Positions 35,744-44,900 of a DNA stretch of 64,000 bases are shown here, piece by piece. Both the position numbers and the translations under genes were made by a program. The stretch comes from Tsukamurella spumae (GTDB lineage: Bacteria; Actinomycetota; Actinomycetes; Mycobacteriales; Mycobacteriaceae). The first letter of the stretch is position 1. Each line of letters begins with the position of its first letter. The notes under the pieces were generated by a model. That model worked only from the letters and a program-made list of their open reading frames with translations, searched no databases and was not told where the DNA came from. The DNA lies in NCBI RefSeq assembly GCF_012396015.1, contig NZ_JAAXOQ010000015.1, positions 41,675-105,674 on the forward strand, given 5' to 3'.

Positions 35744-36595
35744 TCAGTAGCCGCTGTGGCTGACCTCGGCGGCCTCCGCCTCGATGCCGAAATCGACGGC
35801 CTGCTGCACGATCTTCTGGGCGCGGGCCAGCCGGGGTAGATCGGAGCCGTCGGTGATCTTGCCGCCGGACTTCTCGAAGGCGTCGATGAAGCCGTGCGCC
35901 CACGCCACCTCCGACTCGCTCGGGCTGAGGCCGGCATTGATGACGCCGGCGTGTTCGGGCGTGAGGCACAACTTGCCGGACATGCCCATCTCCTTCGCCA
36001 GCGCGGTGCCGGTGGGCAGGTGCGCGATGTTGAGGGTCGGCCCGTCGATCGGCGCCGGCAGCCGCGCCGCTCGCGACGCGATGACCAGTTGCGAGCGCGC
36101 GTAGGCGAGGGCGATCGGATCCTCGCCGACGGCGGTGTCGCGCTTGAAGTCGCCCGTGCCGAAGGCGATTCGGAAGGTCGACGGCGCGGAGGCGATCCGC
36201 GCGACGTTCTGCATCCCGCGGGCCGTCTCGACGAGCGCGAGGATCGGCGTACCGTCGGGCAGACGATCCGCGGTGTCGTCGAGATGGCTCGACCCCTCGG
36301 ACTTCGCCAGCATCACGCCCTCGAGTCCGGCGCACTGCTTGAGGGCGGCGCAATCGGCGCTCCAGTACTCGCTCGCCGCGTCGTTGATCCGGACCCAGGC
36401 ACGGTGGCCCGTCGACAACCATTCGACGGTGTCCGCCCGCGCCTGCTCCTTGTCCTTCGCCGCGACGGCGTCCTCGAGGTCGATGATCACGGCGTCGGCC
36501 TCGCTGGCCTGCGCAACGGCGAAGGAATCGGGGTGGGAGGCCGGGACCAGGAGCCAGGACCTGGCGATCTGCGGGGAGACGGTGTGCTCGTTCAC
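35744..36595 (-). CDS. HpcH/HpaI aldolase / citrate-lyase-beta (CitE) family protein
   Basis: A 283-residue TIM-barrel protein of the CitE-like family, which makes or breaks C-C bonds of acyl-CoA or oxo-acids. RSWLLVPASHPDSFAVA and DAVIIDLEDAVAAKDKEQAR carry the metal-binding and CoA-side residues, and ILALVETARGMQNV contains the metal-ligand glutamate. GTG 36595 is chosen because TAATCT (36603-36608) lies seven bases upstream; a GTG at 36622 would place the -10 box inside the coding region. The substrate is unknown (malyl-CoA or citramalyl-CoA type reactions are typical). Confidence 0.82.
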   Translation of the reverse strand: MNEHTVSPQIARSWLLVPASHPDSFAVAQASEADAVIIDLEDAVAAKDKEQARADTVEWLSTGHRAWVRINDAASEYWSADCAALKQCAGLEGVMLAKSEGSSHLDDTADRLPDGTPILALVETARGMQNVARIASAPSTFRIAFGTGDFKRDTAVGEDPIALAYARSQLVIASRAARLPAPIDGPTLNIAHLPTGTALAKEMGMSGKLCLTPEHAGVINAGLSPSESEVAWAHGFIDAFEKSGGKITDGSDLPRLARAQKIVQQAVDFGIEAEAAEVSHSGY

Positions 36596-36602
36596 GCCGA
36601 CA

Positions 36603-36608
36603 AGATTA
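36603..36608 (-). promoter_or_regulatory. -10 box of the CitE-like gene
   Basis: TAATCT on the minus strand, seven bases before the GTG at 36595; this decides the start. Confidence 0.5.
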
Positions 36609-36658
36609 GGGGCGTGGAACACCGAATTCCACGGAACGGAATCGTTTGACGATTAAGT

Positions 36659-37150
36659 TCATTTCGTGCGGGCGGGCTGCGCCTCGTCGGCGATGTCGCC
36701 GACCGTCGCGCCGTAGGCCGCGATGAGCGCGTCCGCGTCGACGACCGCGCCGTACCCGTGCTCCCCGGCGCCGAGGGCCACCGTCGCCCCGACGATGCGT
36801 TCGTCGACGTACACGGGCCAGCCCCCGCGCGCCCCGATCGGGGTGATGGTGCCGCGCTCGTAGCCCGTCGCCTCCAGGGCCTCGTCGGCCGGCGGCATGG
36901 CGAGCCGGTTCACCCCGACGAGGGCGCGCAGTTTCGGCCAGGCGATCGACCGGTCGCCGGGCACCAGCGCGAACAGGTAGTCGCCGTCGCCCCGGCGCAC
37001 CACGAGCGACTTCACCATCTGCGCCGGCGGCAGATCCATCAGTGCCGCAGCCTCTTCCAGGCTGCGCGCCGCCCGACGCTCGCGGACGGTCACCGTCAGG
37101 CCCCGGGAGGCGGCATCGGCACGCATCCGTTCCAGCCCGGACCCGCTCAC
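36659..37150 (-). CDS. YbaK/EbsC-family aminoacyl-tRNA deacylase-like protein
   Basis: A 163-residue single-domain protein of the YbaK/ProX family, which hydrolyses mischarged tRNA such as Cys-tRNA(Pro). The conserved lysine is in AQMVKSLVVRRGD, and the C-terminal part has GTITPIGARGGWPVYVDERI with the substrate-pocket glycines. The GTG start overlaps the trpD stop by four bases, so it is translated with trpD. The exact misacylated substrate is not predictable. Confidence 0.85.
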   Translation of the reverse strand: MSGSGLERMRADAASRGLTVTVRERRAARSLEEAAALMDLPPAQMVKSLVVRRGDGDYLFALVPGDRSIAWPKLRALVGVNRLAMPPADEALEATGYERGTITPIGARGGWPVYVDERIVGATVALGAGEHGYGAVVDADALIAAYGATVGDIADEAQPARTK

Positions 37151-38193
37151 GCGCCCGCGATCTCCTGCGACAGCGCGACCCAGCGGTCGAGCAGTCGGGC
37201 CGCGGCGCCCGAGTCCACCGCCTCGGCGACGCGCGGCAGGTGCGCGGCGAGCGCGTCCTGCACCGGCTCCCCCGCGGTCAGCCCCTCGTACGCGGCGACG
37301 GCTCCGGCCGAGTTGAGCAGCACCGCGTCCCGGACGGGACCGGTCTCGCCGGCGAGGAAGGCGCGGGCGATGGCGGCGTTGACGGTCGCATCGCCGCCGC
37401 GCAGGTCCTCCATCGTCACCCGCGGCAGGCCGAGCTCACGCGGGTCGACGGACTCCACGCCCACCCCGTCCTCCTGCACCCGCCAGACCGTGGAGGTCGA
37501 CGTGGTGGTCAGCTCGTCGAGCCCGTCGTCGCCGCGGACGACGATCACGTGGTCGTGGCCACCACGATCGGCGAAGGCCTGCGCCACGACCGGCGCGAGG
37601 TCGGCGAAGGCGCAGCCGATGAGGCCCGCCGAAGGCCGGCCCGGGTTGGTCAGCGGACCCAGCACGTTGAAGACCGTCGGGATGCCGATCTCCTTACGGG
37701 TGGCTCCCGCGAACCGCAGCCCCGAGTGGAAGACCGACGCAAGGCAGAACCCGATGCCCAGTTCGGCGGTGGTACGGGCCACGCCGTCGGCGTCCAGCCC
37801 GATCGCCACGCCGAGCGCCTCCAGGCAGTCCGCGCCGCCCGACTTCGACGACGCCGCCCGGTTGCCGTGCTTGAGCACCGGCACGCCGGCCGCGGCCACG
37901 ACGATCGAGCTCATCGTCGAGATGTTGACCGAATGCGACCGGTCACCACCGGTCCCCACGATGTCGACGGCGCGCCCGTCGAACGGGACCGGGGTGGTCA
38001 GCGACAGCATCACGTCGGCCAGCGCCCGCACCTCGACCGGCGACGGGCCCTTCATCTTCATGGCCACGCCGAACGCCGAGATCTGCGACGGGGTGGCCCC
38101 GTCGCTCATGATCTCCGACATCGCCCACCGGGCCTGCTCCGCGGTCAGATCGCGCCGGGAGGTGAGCTCGTTGAGAACCTGAGGCCAATCCAT
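37147..38193 (-). CDS. trpD: Anthranilate phosphoribosyltransferase
   Basis: A 348-residue enzyme of tryptophan synthesis joining anthranilate to phosphoribosyl pyrophosphate. PRPP binds to VDIVGTGGDRSHSVNIST and VLKHGNRAASSKSGGADCLEALG; NVLGPLTNP and the DDGLDE metal motif are also present. It is the counterpart of Rv2192c. ATG 38193 is chosen: TACGCT lies six bases upstream on the minus strand, giving a likely leaderless start, while the in-frame extension to 38259 has no support. It is followed by an overlapping ybaK-type gene. Confidence 0.93.
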   Translation of the reverse strand: MDWPQVLNELTSRRDLTAEQARWAMSEIMSDGATPSQISAFGVAMKMKGPSPVEVRALADVMLSLTTPVPFDGRAVDIVGTGGDRSHSVNISTMSSIVVAAAGVPVLKHGNRAASSKSGGADCLEALGVAIGLDADGVARTTAELGIGFCLASVFHSGLRFAGATRKEIGIPTVFNVLGPLTNPGRPSAGLIGCAFADLAPVVAQAFADRGGHDHVIVVRGDDGLDELTTTSTSTVWRVQEDGVGVESVDPRELGLPRVTMEDLRGGDATVNAAIARAFLAGETGPVRDAVLLNSAGAVAAYEGLTAGEPVQDALAAHLPRVAEAVDSGAAARLLDRWVALSQEIAGA

Positions 38194-38215
38194 GGCCACA
38201 GCGTAGTGGGGCGGA

Positions 38216-38671
38216 TCAACCGGGTATCTGGAGCACCTGCCACAGCAGGGCGCGCCCACCGTGCCGGGCCGTCACTCCGGCCATCCGGGAGCGCTCCTGC
38301 GAGACGTGCAGCGCGTCGACCTTCTGCACGCGTGCGACGACGACGGTCTCGAGCCCGTCGTCGCCGAGCGGGGCCGGCGCACCGTCGGGCATCCGCTCGT
38401 ACCTGTCCTGCCCGACGAGCCGCAGCACCTCCTCGACCGATCCCGGCGGCAGCTCGAGGACGTGCCGGAGCACGCTCTGCGCCTCGGGATCGAATCCGGG
38501 CGCGGCGTCGAGGACCGACGAGGAGGCGGCCGTGTCGTCGTCGGACTGCGCCACGGGAACCAGATCGGGGTGCCCGGGCGTTAACTCTTCGACGGTGCGC
38601 TGCGAGAGGCGGCCCAGCAGGCGGCCCAGACGGGTGCCCGGTTCGGGTCTGCCGTTGAGGTCGTAGGGCAA
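38216..38671 (-). CDS. Conserved-looking protein of unknown function next to trpD
   Basis: A 151-residue acidic-to-neutral protein with no recognised domain. The visible parts are a Gly/Arg-rich opening (NGRPEPGTRLGRLLGRLS), a Ser/Asp-rich middle, a helical stretch (PEAQSVLRHVLELPPGSVEEVLRLVG) and a C-terminal half rich in beta strands (ETVVVARVQKVDALHVSQERS). The start is uncertain. TTG 38671 is chosen because AAGG lies six bases upstream and a TAGTAT -10 box (38795-38800) would start the transcript after the alternative ATG at 38791. It lies head-to-head with ctaE. Confidence 0.5.
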   Translation of the reverse strand: MPYDLNGRPEPGTRLGRLLGRLSQRTVEELTPGHPDLVPVAQSDDDTAASSSVLDAAPGFDPEAQSVLRHVLELPPGSVEEVLRLVGQDRYERMPDGAPAPLGDDGLETVVVARVQKVDALHVSQERSRMAGVTARHGGRALLWQVLQIPG

Positions 38672-38794
38672 GGGATGCCTTATCTTCCGGTGGCGAAATG
38701 GTCGCTGACATGGGGTTTCGTGGACGAGTGCGGAGGGTCGACGGCCTGCCCGCAATATTCGACGCGCCCAATCTGCGACCCGGGTAGGCATTCG

Positions 38795-38814
38795 ATACTA
38801 CGACCGGTCATACT
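38795..38814. promoter_or_regulatory. Back-to-back promoters of ctaE and the trpD-side gene
   Basis: CATACT (38809-38814) lies six bases before the ctaE GTG on the plus strand. TAGTAT (38795-38800) reads on the minus strand toward the unknown gene ending at 38216. Confidence 0.4.
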
Positions 38815-38820
38815 TGCGAG

Positions 38821-39435
38821 GTGACTAGCGCCGCACCGACCTCAGCTACAGCCATCACCCAGCGCGTGCACTCACTCAACCGGCCCAACATGGTCAGCGT
38901 CGGGACCATCGTCTGGCTGTCGAGCGAGCTCATGTTCTTCGCCGGACTCTTCGCCATGTACTTCGTGGCGCGGGCCGGTGCTGGGGAGAACGGATGGCCC
39001 CCGCACGACGTGAACATCAGCCTGGCCGCGGCCCTGCCGCCGACCATCGTGCTGATCGCCTCGTCGGTCACCTGCCAGCTCGGCGTCTTCGCCGCGGAGC
39101 GGGGCGATGTCTTCAAGTTCCGCATCTGGTACGTGGTCTCGCTGATCATGGGCGCCGCCTTCGTCGCGGGGCAGCTGCACGAGTACTCCACGCTGATCGG
39201 CGAGGGCCTCACGCTCAGCTCGTCGGTGTACGGCTCGGTGTTCTACATGGCCACCGGCTTCCACGGCCTGCACGTGATGGGCGGCCTCGTGGCGTTCATC
39301 TTCATCCTGGCCCGCACCCGTGCCTCGAAGTTCACGCCCGCCCAGGCGACCTCGGCGATCGTCGTCAGTTACTACTGGCACTTCGTCGACGTGGTGTGGA
39401 TCGGCCTCTTCGCCGTCATTTACATCATTCGCTAA
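38821..39435 (+). CDS. ctaE: Cytochrome c oxidase subunit III
   Basis: A 204-residue membrane protein with five helices, the actinobacterial form of cytochrome aa3 oxidase subunit [23 protein letters not shown] and [15 protein letters not shown] are characteristic, with the buried glutamate in helix III near ATGFHGLHV. It heads the ctaE-qcrC-qcrA-qcrB operon, whose products form the bcc-aa3 respiratory supercomplex. The GTG start appears leaderless. It corresponds to Rv2193. Confidence 0.94.
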   Translation: MTSAAPTSATAITQRVHSLNRPNMVSVGTIVWLSSELMFFAGLFAMYFVARAGAGENGWPPHDVNISLAAALPPTIVLIASSVTCQLGVFAAERGDVFKFRIWYVVSLIMGAAFVAGQLHEYSTLIGEGLTLSSSVYGSVFYMATGFHGLHVMGGLVAFIFILARTRASKFTPAQATSAIVVSYYWHFVDVVWIGLFAVIYIIR

Positions 39436-39473
39436 AGACGTATTTCTCAGTCGCCATCACAGAGGGATAGCAG

Positions 39474-40400
39474 ATGAGTTCAGCCAACTTTGAGCCCGCC
39501 GGCGAGGGAGGCGAGCCTAGCGGCGCTACGGGCGCCGGGCTCGACCGCCTCTCGGCCCAGAAGGTGCGCAAGCAGCGCAAGCTCCGCCGCAAGGTGACGA
39601 GCGCCGCCCTGCTGGTCGGCGGCCTGCTCGCGGCCGGCGGTGTCGCCACGATCGCCAGCCCCACGCCGCAGGTCGCGCTCGCGGACGACTTCGACGCGGC
39701 GCAGATCGAGAACGGCCGGCAGCTGTACGAGACCTCGTGCATCAGCTGCCACGGCGCGAGCCTCGAGGGCGTCAAGGACCGCGGTCCCAGCCTGGTCGGT
39801 GTCGGTGACGCGGCGGTCTACTTCCAGGTCCACTCGGGCCGCATGCCCGCGACGGTCAACTCGGCGCAGATCGTGCGCAAGCCCGCGAAGTTCGACGCCA
39901 AGCAGATCGACGCCATGGGCGCGTACATCCAGTCCATCGGCGGCGGACCGTCGATCGTGTGGGAGTACAACGCCGACGGCTCGATCAAGCGCGACGAGAA
40001 CAACAACCGCGTCATCGCCCAGGAGTCGCTGCGCGGCAAGAACCTCGGCGCGGGCGCGGAGCTGTTCCGCTTGAACTGCGCCTCGTGCCACAACTTCACC
40101 GGCCGGGGCGGCGCCCTGTCCGGCGGCAAGTTCGCGCCTCCGCTGGATCCCGCGAACGAGCAGGAGATCTACGCCGCGATGCTGACCGGCCCGCAGAACA
40201 TGCCCAAGTTCTCGGACCGTGCGCTGTCGCCTGAAGAGAAGAAGAACATCATCGGCTTCATCAAGAACGCGGGTGAGACGCAGTCTCCCGGCGGCTCGGC
40301 CATCGGCGGGTTCGGTCCCGCGGCCGAGGGCATGGTGATGTGGTTCACCGGGATGATCGCCGTCGTCGGCGCCGCGATGTGGGTTGGGAGCAGGAATTGA
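39474..40400 (+). CDS. qcrC: Di-heme cytochrome c subunit of the bcc complex
   Basis: A 308-residue protein with a cytoplasmic N-tail, one membrane helix (about residues 42-62), two cytochrome c domains with CISCH (C89-C92-H93) and CASCH (C202-C205-H206), and a C-terminal helix (about 283-304). Each CxxCH binds heme covalently outside the membrane. The di-heme subunit replaces a soluble cytochrome c and passes electrons from the Rieske protein directly to oxidase subunit II. GAGGGAT precedes the ATG. Corresponds to Rv2194. Confidence 0.94.
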   Translation: MSSANFEPAGEGGEPSGATGAGLDRLSAQKVRKQRKLRRKVTSAALLVGGLLAAGGVATIASPTPQVALADDFDAAQIENGRQLYETSCISCHGASLEGVKDRGPSLVGVGDAAVYFQVHSGRMPATVNSAQIVRKPAKFDAKQIDAMGAYIQSIGGGPSIVWEYNADGSIKRDENNNRVIAQESLRGKNLGAGAELFRLNCASCHNFTGRGGALSGGKFAPPLDPANEQEIYAAMLTGPQNMPKFSDRALSPEEKKNIIGFIKNAGETQSPGGSAIGGFGPAAEGMVMWFTGMIAVVGAAMWVGSRN

Positions 40401-41578
40401 CCGCCAAGCCGTTGAACAACGTCCCGTCGGACGACGAATTGGACAACCTGTCCCACGACGAGCTGATCAAGCTCGGTACCAACCTCGACGGTGTCGAGCT
40501 GGTCTACCGCGAGCCCCGCTGGCCCGTCCCGGGCACCCGCGCTGAGAAGCGCGCCGAGCGCACCGTCGCACTCTGGTTCGTGCTCGCGGGCCTGTTCGCC
40601 GCAGCGTTGCTCGGTGTCTTCCTGTTCTGGCCGTGGAAGTACCAGGGCATCGACGACGCCCACTACTGGTGGTACACGCTGTACACGCCGATGCTCGGCA
40701 TCACCTTCGGGCTCTCGCTGCTCTGCGTCTTCGCGGGCACCGTGCAGTTCACGAAGAAGTTCATCCCCGAGGAGATCGCGGTCCAGCAGCGGCACGACGC
40801 GGGCGGCTCGTCCAAGGTCGACCGCGCCACCACCGCGGCCCTGTTCAAGGATGCGCTGGAGACCTCGACCCTCCCCCGCCGCAAGATGATTCTGGCCTCG
40901 GCCGGGTTCGGCGTGGGCGTGCTCGGCCTCGGTGCCGCCGTCGGTTTCATCGGCGGCCTGGTCAAGAACCCCTGGGCCAAGCGCGAGGCCTCGCCGCTCT
41001 GGCACACGGGCTGGTCCCCGTACTGGAACTCGCTGGAGAACGACTTCTCGAGCGAGCAGAACCACGAGCCGGTGTTCCTGCGCAACGACGTGGGCGATCC
41101 GTACAAGGTCAAGCTCGTCAAGGCGGAGGATCTCGACGCCGGCGGCATGATGACGGTGTTCCCGTGGCGCGCGTCGGACGGCTTCGGCGAGACCGAGGAG
41201 TCGCGCCTGAAGCTGCTCCACGGCCTCAAGGGCATCCGTAACCCGGTCATGCTGATCCGCCTGCGCCCCGAGGACGGCGTCCGCGCCATCAAGCGGCAGG
41301 GCCAGGAGGACTTCAACTACGGCGACTACTGGGCCTACACCAAGGTCTGCAGCCACTTCGGCTGCCCCACGTCGCTGTACGAGCAGCAGACCAACCGCAT
41401 CCTCTGCCCCTGCCACCAGTCGCAGTTCAACGCGCTCGAGTACGGCAAGCCGGTCTTCGGACCCGCCGCCCGTGCGCTGGCGCAGCTGCCGATCTCGGTG
41501 AACGAGCAGGGCTACATGGTCGCCAACGGCGACTTCATCGAACAGGTCGGACCGGCCTTCTGGGAGGCGACGCACTGA
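40397..41578 (+). CDS. qcrA: Rieske iron-sulfur subunit of the bcc complex
   Basis: A 393-residue protein with three N-terminal membrane helices (about residues 60-82, 98-118 and 162-184) and a C-terminal Rieske domain. Cluster ligands are C318 and H320 in CSHFGC, and C337 and H340 in CPCH; C323 and C339 form the disulfide. Three helices instead of one are typical of actinobacterial QcrA. A TTG overlapping the qcrC stop (TTGA) is chosen as start; a GTG at 40379 is the alternative. The stop shares one base with the qcrB ATG. Corresponds to Rv2195. Confidence 0.92.
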   Translation: MTAKPLNNVPSDDELDNLSHDELIKLGTNLDGVELVYREPRWPVPGTRAEKRAERTVALWFVLAGLFAAALLGVFLFWPWKYQGIDDAHYWWYTLYTPMLGITFGLSLLCVFAGTVQFTKKFIPEEIAVQQRHDAGGSSKVDRATTAALFKDALETSTLPRRKMILASAGFGVGVLGLGAAVGFIGGLVKNPWAKREASPLWHTGWSPYWNSLENDFSSEQNHEPVFLRNDVGDPYKVKLVKAEDLDAGGMMTVFPWRASDGFGETEESRLKLLHGLKGIRNPVMLIRLRPEDGVRAIKRQGQEDFNYGDYWAYTKVCSHFGCPTSLYEQQTNRILCPCHQSQFNALEYGKPVFGPAARALAQLPISVNEQGYMVANGDFIEQVGPAFWEATH

Positions 41579-43203
41579 TGACCACACTCGGCGAGCGCGT
41601 CGGGCACCAGGCGAACGAGATGGACCAGCGTTACCATCTCGCTCCCGGTATCCGCCGCCAGATCAACAAGGTCTTCCCCACGCACTGGTCCTTCATGCTG
41701 GGTGAGATCGCGCTGTACAGCTTCGTGATCCTGCTGCTGTCGGGCGTCTACCTCACGCTGTTCTTCGACCCGTCGATGGCCGAGGTCCACTACGAGGGCG
41801 CGTACGACCCGCTGCACGGCGTCGCGATGTCGCGCGCCTACGCCACCACCCTGGACATCTCGTTCGAGGTGCGCGGCGGCCTGTTCGTCCGCCAGATCCA
41901 TCACTGGGCGGCCCTGATGTTCGCGGCGTCGATCATCATCCACATGGTCCGCATCTTCTTCACCGGTGCGTTCCGCCGCCCGCGTGAGGCCAACTGGGTC
42001 ATCGGCTGCGCGCTGCTGCTGCTCGCGATGTTCGAGGGCTTCTTCGGCTACTCGATCCCGGACGACCTGCTCTCGGGCACCGGCGTCCGCGCCGCGATGT
42101 CGGGCATCGTCGTCGGCCTCCCGGTCGTCGGCACCTGGGTCCACTGGGCGCTGTTCGGCGGGGACTTCCCCGGCGAGCTGCTGATCCCGCGCCTGTACGT
42201 GCTGCACATCCTGCTCTTCCCGGGCATCATCCTGGCGCTCATCGCGGGCCACCTGGCTCTCGTCTGGTACCAGAAGCACACGCAGTTCGCGGGTCCCGGA
42301 CGCACCGAGGAGAACGTGGTGGGTGTGCGCATCCTCCCCGTCTTCGCCGTCAAGACCGGCGCGTACTTCGCCGCCACCTTCGGCATCATCACGCTGATGG
42401 CCGGCATCTTCACGGTCAACCCGGTCTGGAACATCGGCCCGTACGACCCGGCGAAGGTGTCCGCGGGCGTCCAGCCCGACATCTACATGATGTGGACCGA
42501 CGGCCTGGCCCGTCTGTGGCCCGCGTGGGAGCTGTACTTCTGGGGCCACACCGTCCCGGGCGCGGCCTTCGTCGCGATCATCATCGGCGTGATCGTCGGC
42601 CTGATGTTCAGCTACCCGTGGATCGAGAAGAAGCTCACGGGCGACGACGCGCACCACAACATCCTGCAGCGTCCGCGCGACGTTCCGGTCCGCACCGCGA
42701 TCGGCGCGATGGCGATCGCCTTCTACATCGTGCTGACCCTGTCGTGCATCAACGACATCATCGCGCTGAAGTTCCACCTCTCGCTCAACGCGATGACGTG
42801 GATCGGCCGTATCGGCCTGGTGGTCCTGCCTCCGATCGCGTACTGGGTGACCTACCGCTTCTGCATCGGTCTGCAGCGCGCCGACCGCGCGGTGCTCGAG
42901 CACGGCATCGAGACCGGCGTCATCGTCCGCCGCCCGAACGGCGAGTTCATCGAGCTCCACCAGCCGCTCGGACCGGTCGACGACCACGGTCACGCCGTCC
43001 CGCTCCCCTACGAGGGCGCGGTCGTCCCGACGAAGGCCAACCAGCTCGGTGCGGCCGGCAAGCCGGGTACGGGCTCGTTCCTGCGGGCCGATCCGGCCGA
43101 CGAGCAGCGCGAGAACGCCGAGCGCGATCACGCCAACGAGGTCAAGGCGCTCGAGGCCCTCAAGAAGGTCCAGGACAACGGCGGCAAGCTCGACGTCGAG
43201 TAG
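41578..43203 (+). CDS. qcrB: Cytochrome b subunit of the bcc complex
   Basis: A 541-residue membrane protein with eight helices and a long C-terminal extension (about residues 430-541) typical of Actinobacteria. Heme histidines lie in [20 protein letters not shown] and in the [20 protein letters not shown] helix, and [14 protein letters not shown] marks the quinol site region. QcrB oxidises menaquinol and is the target of Q203-type inhibitors in mycobacteria. It closes the operon and is followed by a strong terminator. Corresponds to Rv2196. Confidence 0.95.
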   Translation: MTTLGERVGHQANEMDQRYHLAPGIRRQINKVFPTHWSFMLGEIALYSFVILLLSGVYLTLFFDPSMAEVHYEGAYDPLHGVAMSRAYATTLDISFEVRGGLFVRQIHHWAALMFAASIIIHMVRIFFTGAFRRPREANWVIGCALLLLAMFEGFFGYSIPDDLLSGTGVRAAMSGIVVGLPVVGTWVHWALFGGDFPGELLIPRLYVLHILLFPGIILALIAGHLALVWYQKHTQFAGPGRTEENVVGVRILPVFAVKTGAYFAATFGIITLMAGIFTVNPVWNIGPYDPAKVSAGVQPDIYMMWTDGLARLWPAWELYFWGHTVPGAAFVAIIIGVIVGLMFSYPWIEKKLTGDDAHHNILQRPRDVPVRTAIGAMAIAFYIVLTLSCINDIIALKFHLSLNAMTWIGRIGLVVLPPIAYWVTYRFCIGLQRADRAVLEHGIETGVIVRRPNGEFIELHQPLGPVDDHGHAVPLPYEGAVVPTKANQLGAAGKPGTGSFLRADPADEQRENAERDHANEVKALEALKKVQDNGGKLDVE

Positions 43204-43218
43204 GTCCTCGCATCGACC

Positions 43219-43256
43219 ACTGCGGCCCCTCCCCCACTCCGGGGAGGGGCCGCAGT
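43219..43256 (+). terminator. Strong hairpin after qcrB
   Basis: A perfect 16-base-pair stem (ACTGCGGCCCCTCCCC and complement) with a six-base loop starts 16 bases after the qcrB stop. No U-tract follows, as is common in high-GC actinobacteria. Confidence 0.75.
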
Positions 43257-43367
43257 CGTCTCTCCACCCGGGTTCGACGGTCCGCCGCCCCCGGCCGCCC
43301 GGCCGGCCACCGTCCGCGACAGGGGGCACAGGGGGTCCGTCCGCCACCTCGCGGGCAGTTCCGCACG

Positions 43368-43619
43368 ATGGGGCCGGACGCGTCGGTCATCGTCGTCACG
43401 TTGCAGGCGTTGTCGATCGGGTTCGACGCGCACCAGTTCCGGGCCTTCGACCGCGAGGCCGTCGAAGTCGAGTTCGGCGTGCCGCGGGAGTGGGAGGTCT
43501 CGACGATGACGGCGTTCGGGGTGGCCGCGCACGCCCCGGGCGAGCTGCCGGGCGTCTCGCGGGACCGTCGCAGCCGCGACGAGGTGAGGTGGGCGCGCGT
43601 CTCCGCCGAGCGCGGCTGA
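43368..43619 (+). pseudogene. C-terminal remnant of a nitroreductase-family protein
   Basis: Eighty-three codons from an ATG to TGA match only the last third of FMN nitroreductases: LQALSIGFDAHQFRAFDREA, then EFGVPREWEVSTMTAFGV. Full-length members have about 200 residues with an N-terminal FMN site of the RRSxRxF type; here the upstream 160 bases hold the qcrB terminator and no such domain. The piece is best read as a decayed or truncated gene. The intergenic stretch 43257-43367 contains nothing else recognised. Confidence 0.6.
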
Positions 43620-43621
43620 GC

Positions 43622-44356
43622 TCAGGCCAGCCGCAGGCGCAGCAGGTAGGTGCTCTGCCCGACGGGCGCGCCGGGCTCCCCGAGGCAGACCTCGTGCCAG
43701 GCACCGTCGACGGCCGTCAGGCCCCGCTCCCGCAGCTGAACTGCGAAGGCCTTCGCGGTGGGCGTGACCGCGGCGGACCACCGTCCGTCGACGCGGGTCT
43801 GCAGGTACGACGATGCCGGGAGGTTCAGGCAGCGCACCCGGGCCAGGTTCTTGACCCCTCTGGACACCTCGAGCTGCTCGAGCACGTCCCCCACCTCGGC
43901 ATCGTCGATCCATGCGGGCCGGCGCAGCAGCAGGGTCCACCGGGCCTCCGCGGTGGTGTGTGCGGTGAGGTCACCGCGCAGGCGCTCCAGGGGCGCGATG
44001 GTGAAGTCGCTGCGCACCTCGTCGTCGGCGCCGGGGGCGCCGCGGCGGGCCAGGGCCTTGTTGCGCACCTTCACGCCGTACGCGGCCGCGTAGAGGGCCT
44101 CAGCCGCGGTTCGGAAGTCGTCCGAGGTGCGGGGGCTGCCGACCGTATCGACGGCGAGGTAGGCGCGTACGGGGGCCGCCACGACGCCGATGTGTCCGAC
44201 GGTGCCGTACTCGCCGCCGCCGTGCGCCTCCGGCTCCGCGACGGAGAAGTCGAGTTTCGTCTTCGGCGCAGCGCTGGGTCCGCGCCGCCCCCGCATCTCG
44301 TCGGCGGTGAGTTTGCGTACGGACAGCCCGGAGTCGACCTGCGTCATGGCTTGCAT
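43622..44356 (-). CDS. GyrI-like small-molecule-binding domain protein
   Basis: A 244-residue cytosolic protein. Family marks of GyrI-like (SHS2-fold) domains are KTKLDFSVAEPEA, AYLAVDTVGSPRTSDDFRTA, ALYAAAYGVKVRNKALARR and DFTIAPLERLRGD. The middle has RWTLLLRRPAWIDDAEVGDVL. Stand-alone GyrI-like proteins bind or hydrolyse small hydrophobic or cationic compounds, and some are detoxifying. It has two possible ATG starts (44356 and 44347). It occupies the place where M. tuberculosis has Rv2197c and mmpS3, so it is lineage-specific here. No operon partner. Confidence 0.72.
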   Translation of the reverse strand: MQAMTQVDSGLSVRKLTADEMRGRRGPSAAPKTKLDFSVAEPEAHGGGEYGTVGHIGVVAAPVRAYLAVDTVGSPRTSDDFRTAAEALYAAAYGVKVRNKALARRGAPGADDEVRSDFTIAPLERLRGDLTAHTTAEARWTLLLRRPAWIDDAEVGDVLEQLEVSRGVKNLARVRCLNLPASSYLQTRVDGRWSAAVTPTAKAFAVQLRERGLTAVDGAWHEVCLGEPGAPVGQSTYLLRLRLA

Positions 44357-44408
44357 GCAATCAGCTGCCGGAGACGGCGGGGAGTCCGCGCGGTGAACGC
44401 GAACAGAA

Positions 44409-44450
44409 GAACGGCGCCCGCCCCGGTGAATTCCGGGACGGGCGCCGTTC
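44409..44450 (-). terminator. Hairpin after the ctaC-ctaF operon
   Basis: Two 18-base arms (GAACGGCGCCCGCCCCGG and a complement with one mismatch) around TGAATT lie 15 bases beyond the ctaF stop on the minus strand. Confidence 0.7.
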
Positions 44451-44464
44451 GACGATCCGTGGAT

Positions 44465-44896
44465 CTAGTGCTTCTCGGGACCCTTGTGGTACTCGAAGAC
44501 GAGGCCCCAGGCCGCGGCGATGACGAGCGCGCCGCCGAAGATCCACAGCCAGTACAGCTGCAGCGCGACGGAGATGCCGACGACGGCGACCGACGCCGAC
44601 AGCAGGATCGGCCACCAGGAGTGCGGGCTGAAGAAGCCGAGCTCGCCGGCACCGTCGGACACCTCGGCGTCCTCGTAGTCCTCGGGGCGGGTGTCGACCC
44701 GGTTGGACACGAACCGGAAGTAGGTGCCGATGATCAGTGTCAGGCCACCGGAGAGGAACATCGCGACCACGCCGACCCACTCCACGGCGCCGTAGCCGTA
44801 GCCCGGACCCCAAATGGCGGTGACGACGGTGTAGATGATGCCCGCGAGGAAGAAGAACGCGGTGAGGAACTCGAAGAGCTTCGCTTCGACCTTCAT
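44465..44896 (-). CDS. ctaF: Cytochrome c oxidase subunit IV (actinobacterial CtaF)
   Basis: A 143-residue membrane protein with four helices: residues about 6-28, 38-60, 92-113 and 117-135. The start [20 protein letters not shown] is the highly conserved opening of this family, and the protein ends in a short charged tail. It is part of the aa3 oxidase in the bcc-aa3 supercomplex. Its ATG lies four bases after the ctaC stop, so the two are one operon on the minus strand. Corresponds to Rv2199c. Confidence 0.92.
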   Translation of the reverse strand: MKVEAKLFEFLTAFFFLAGIIYTVVTAIWGPGYGYGAVEWVGVVAMFLSGGLTLIIGTYFRFVSNRVDTRPEDYEDAEVSDGAGELGFFSPHSWWPILLSASVAVVGISVALQLYWLWIFGGALVIAAAWGLVFEYHKGPEKH

Positions 44897-44900
44897 TGGG

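Noticed and set aside
43204..43367. N-terminal part of the nitroreductase upstream of the remnant
   Set aside because: A short RGSVRHLAG-like stretch is faintly similar to the family start, but it is too short and in a region holding the qcrB terminator.
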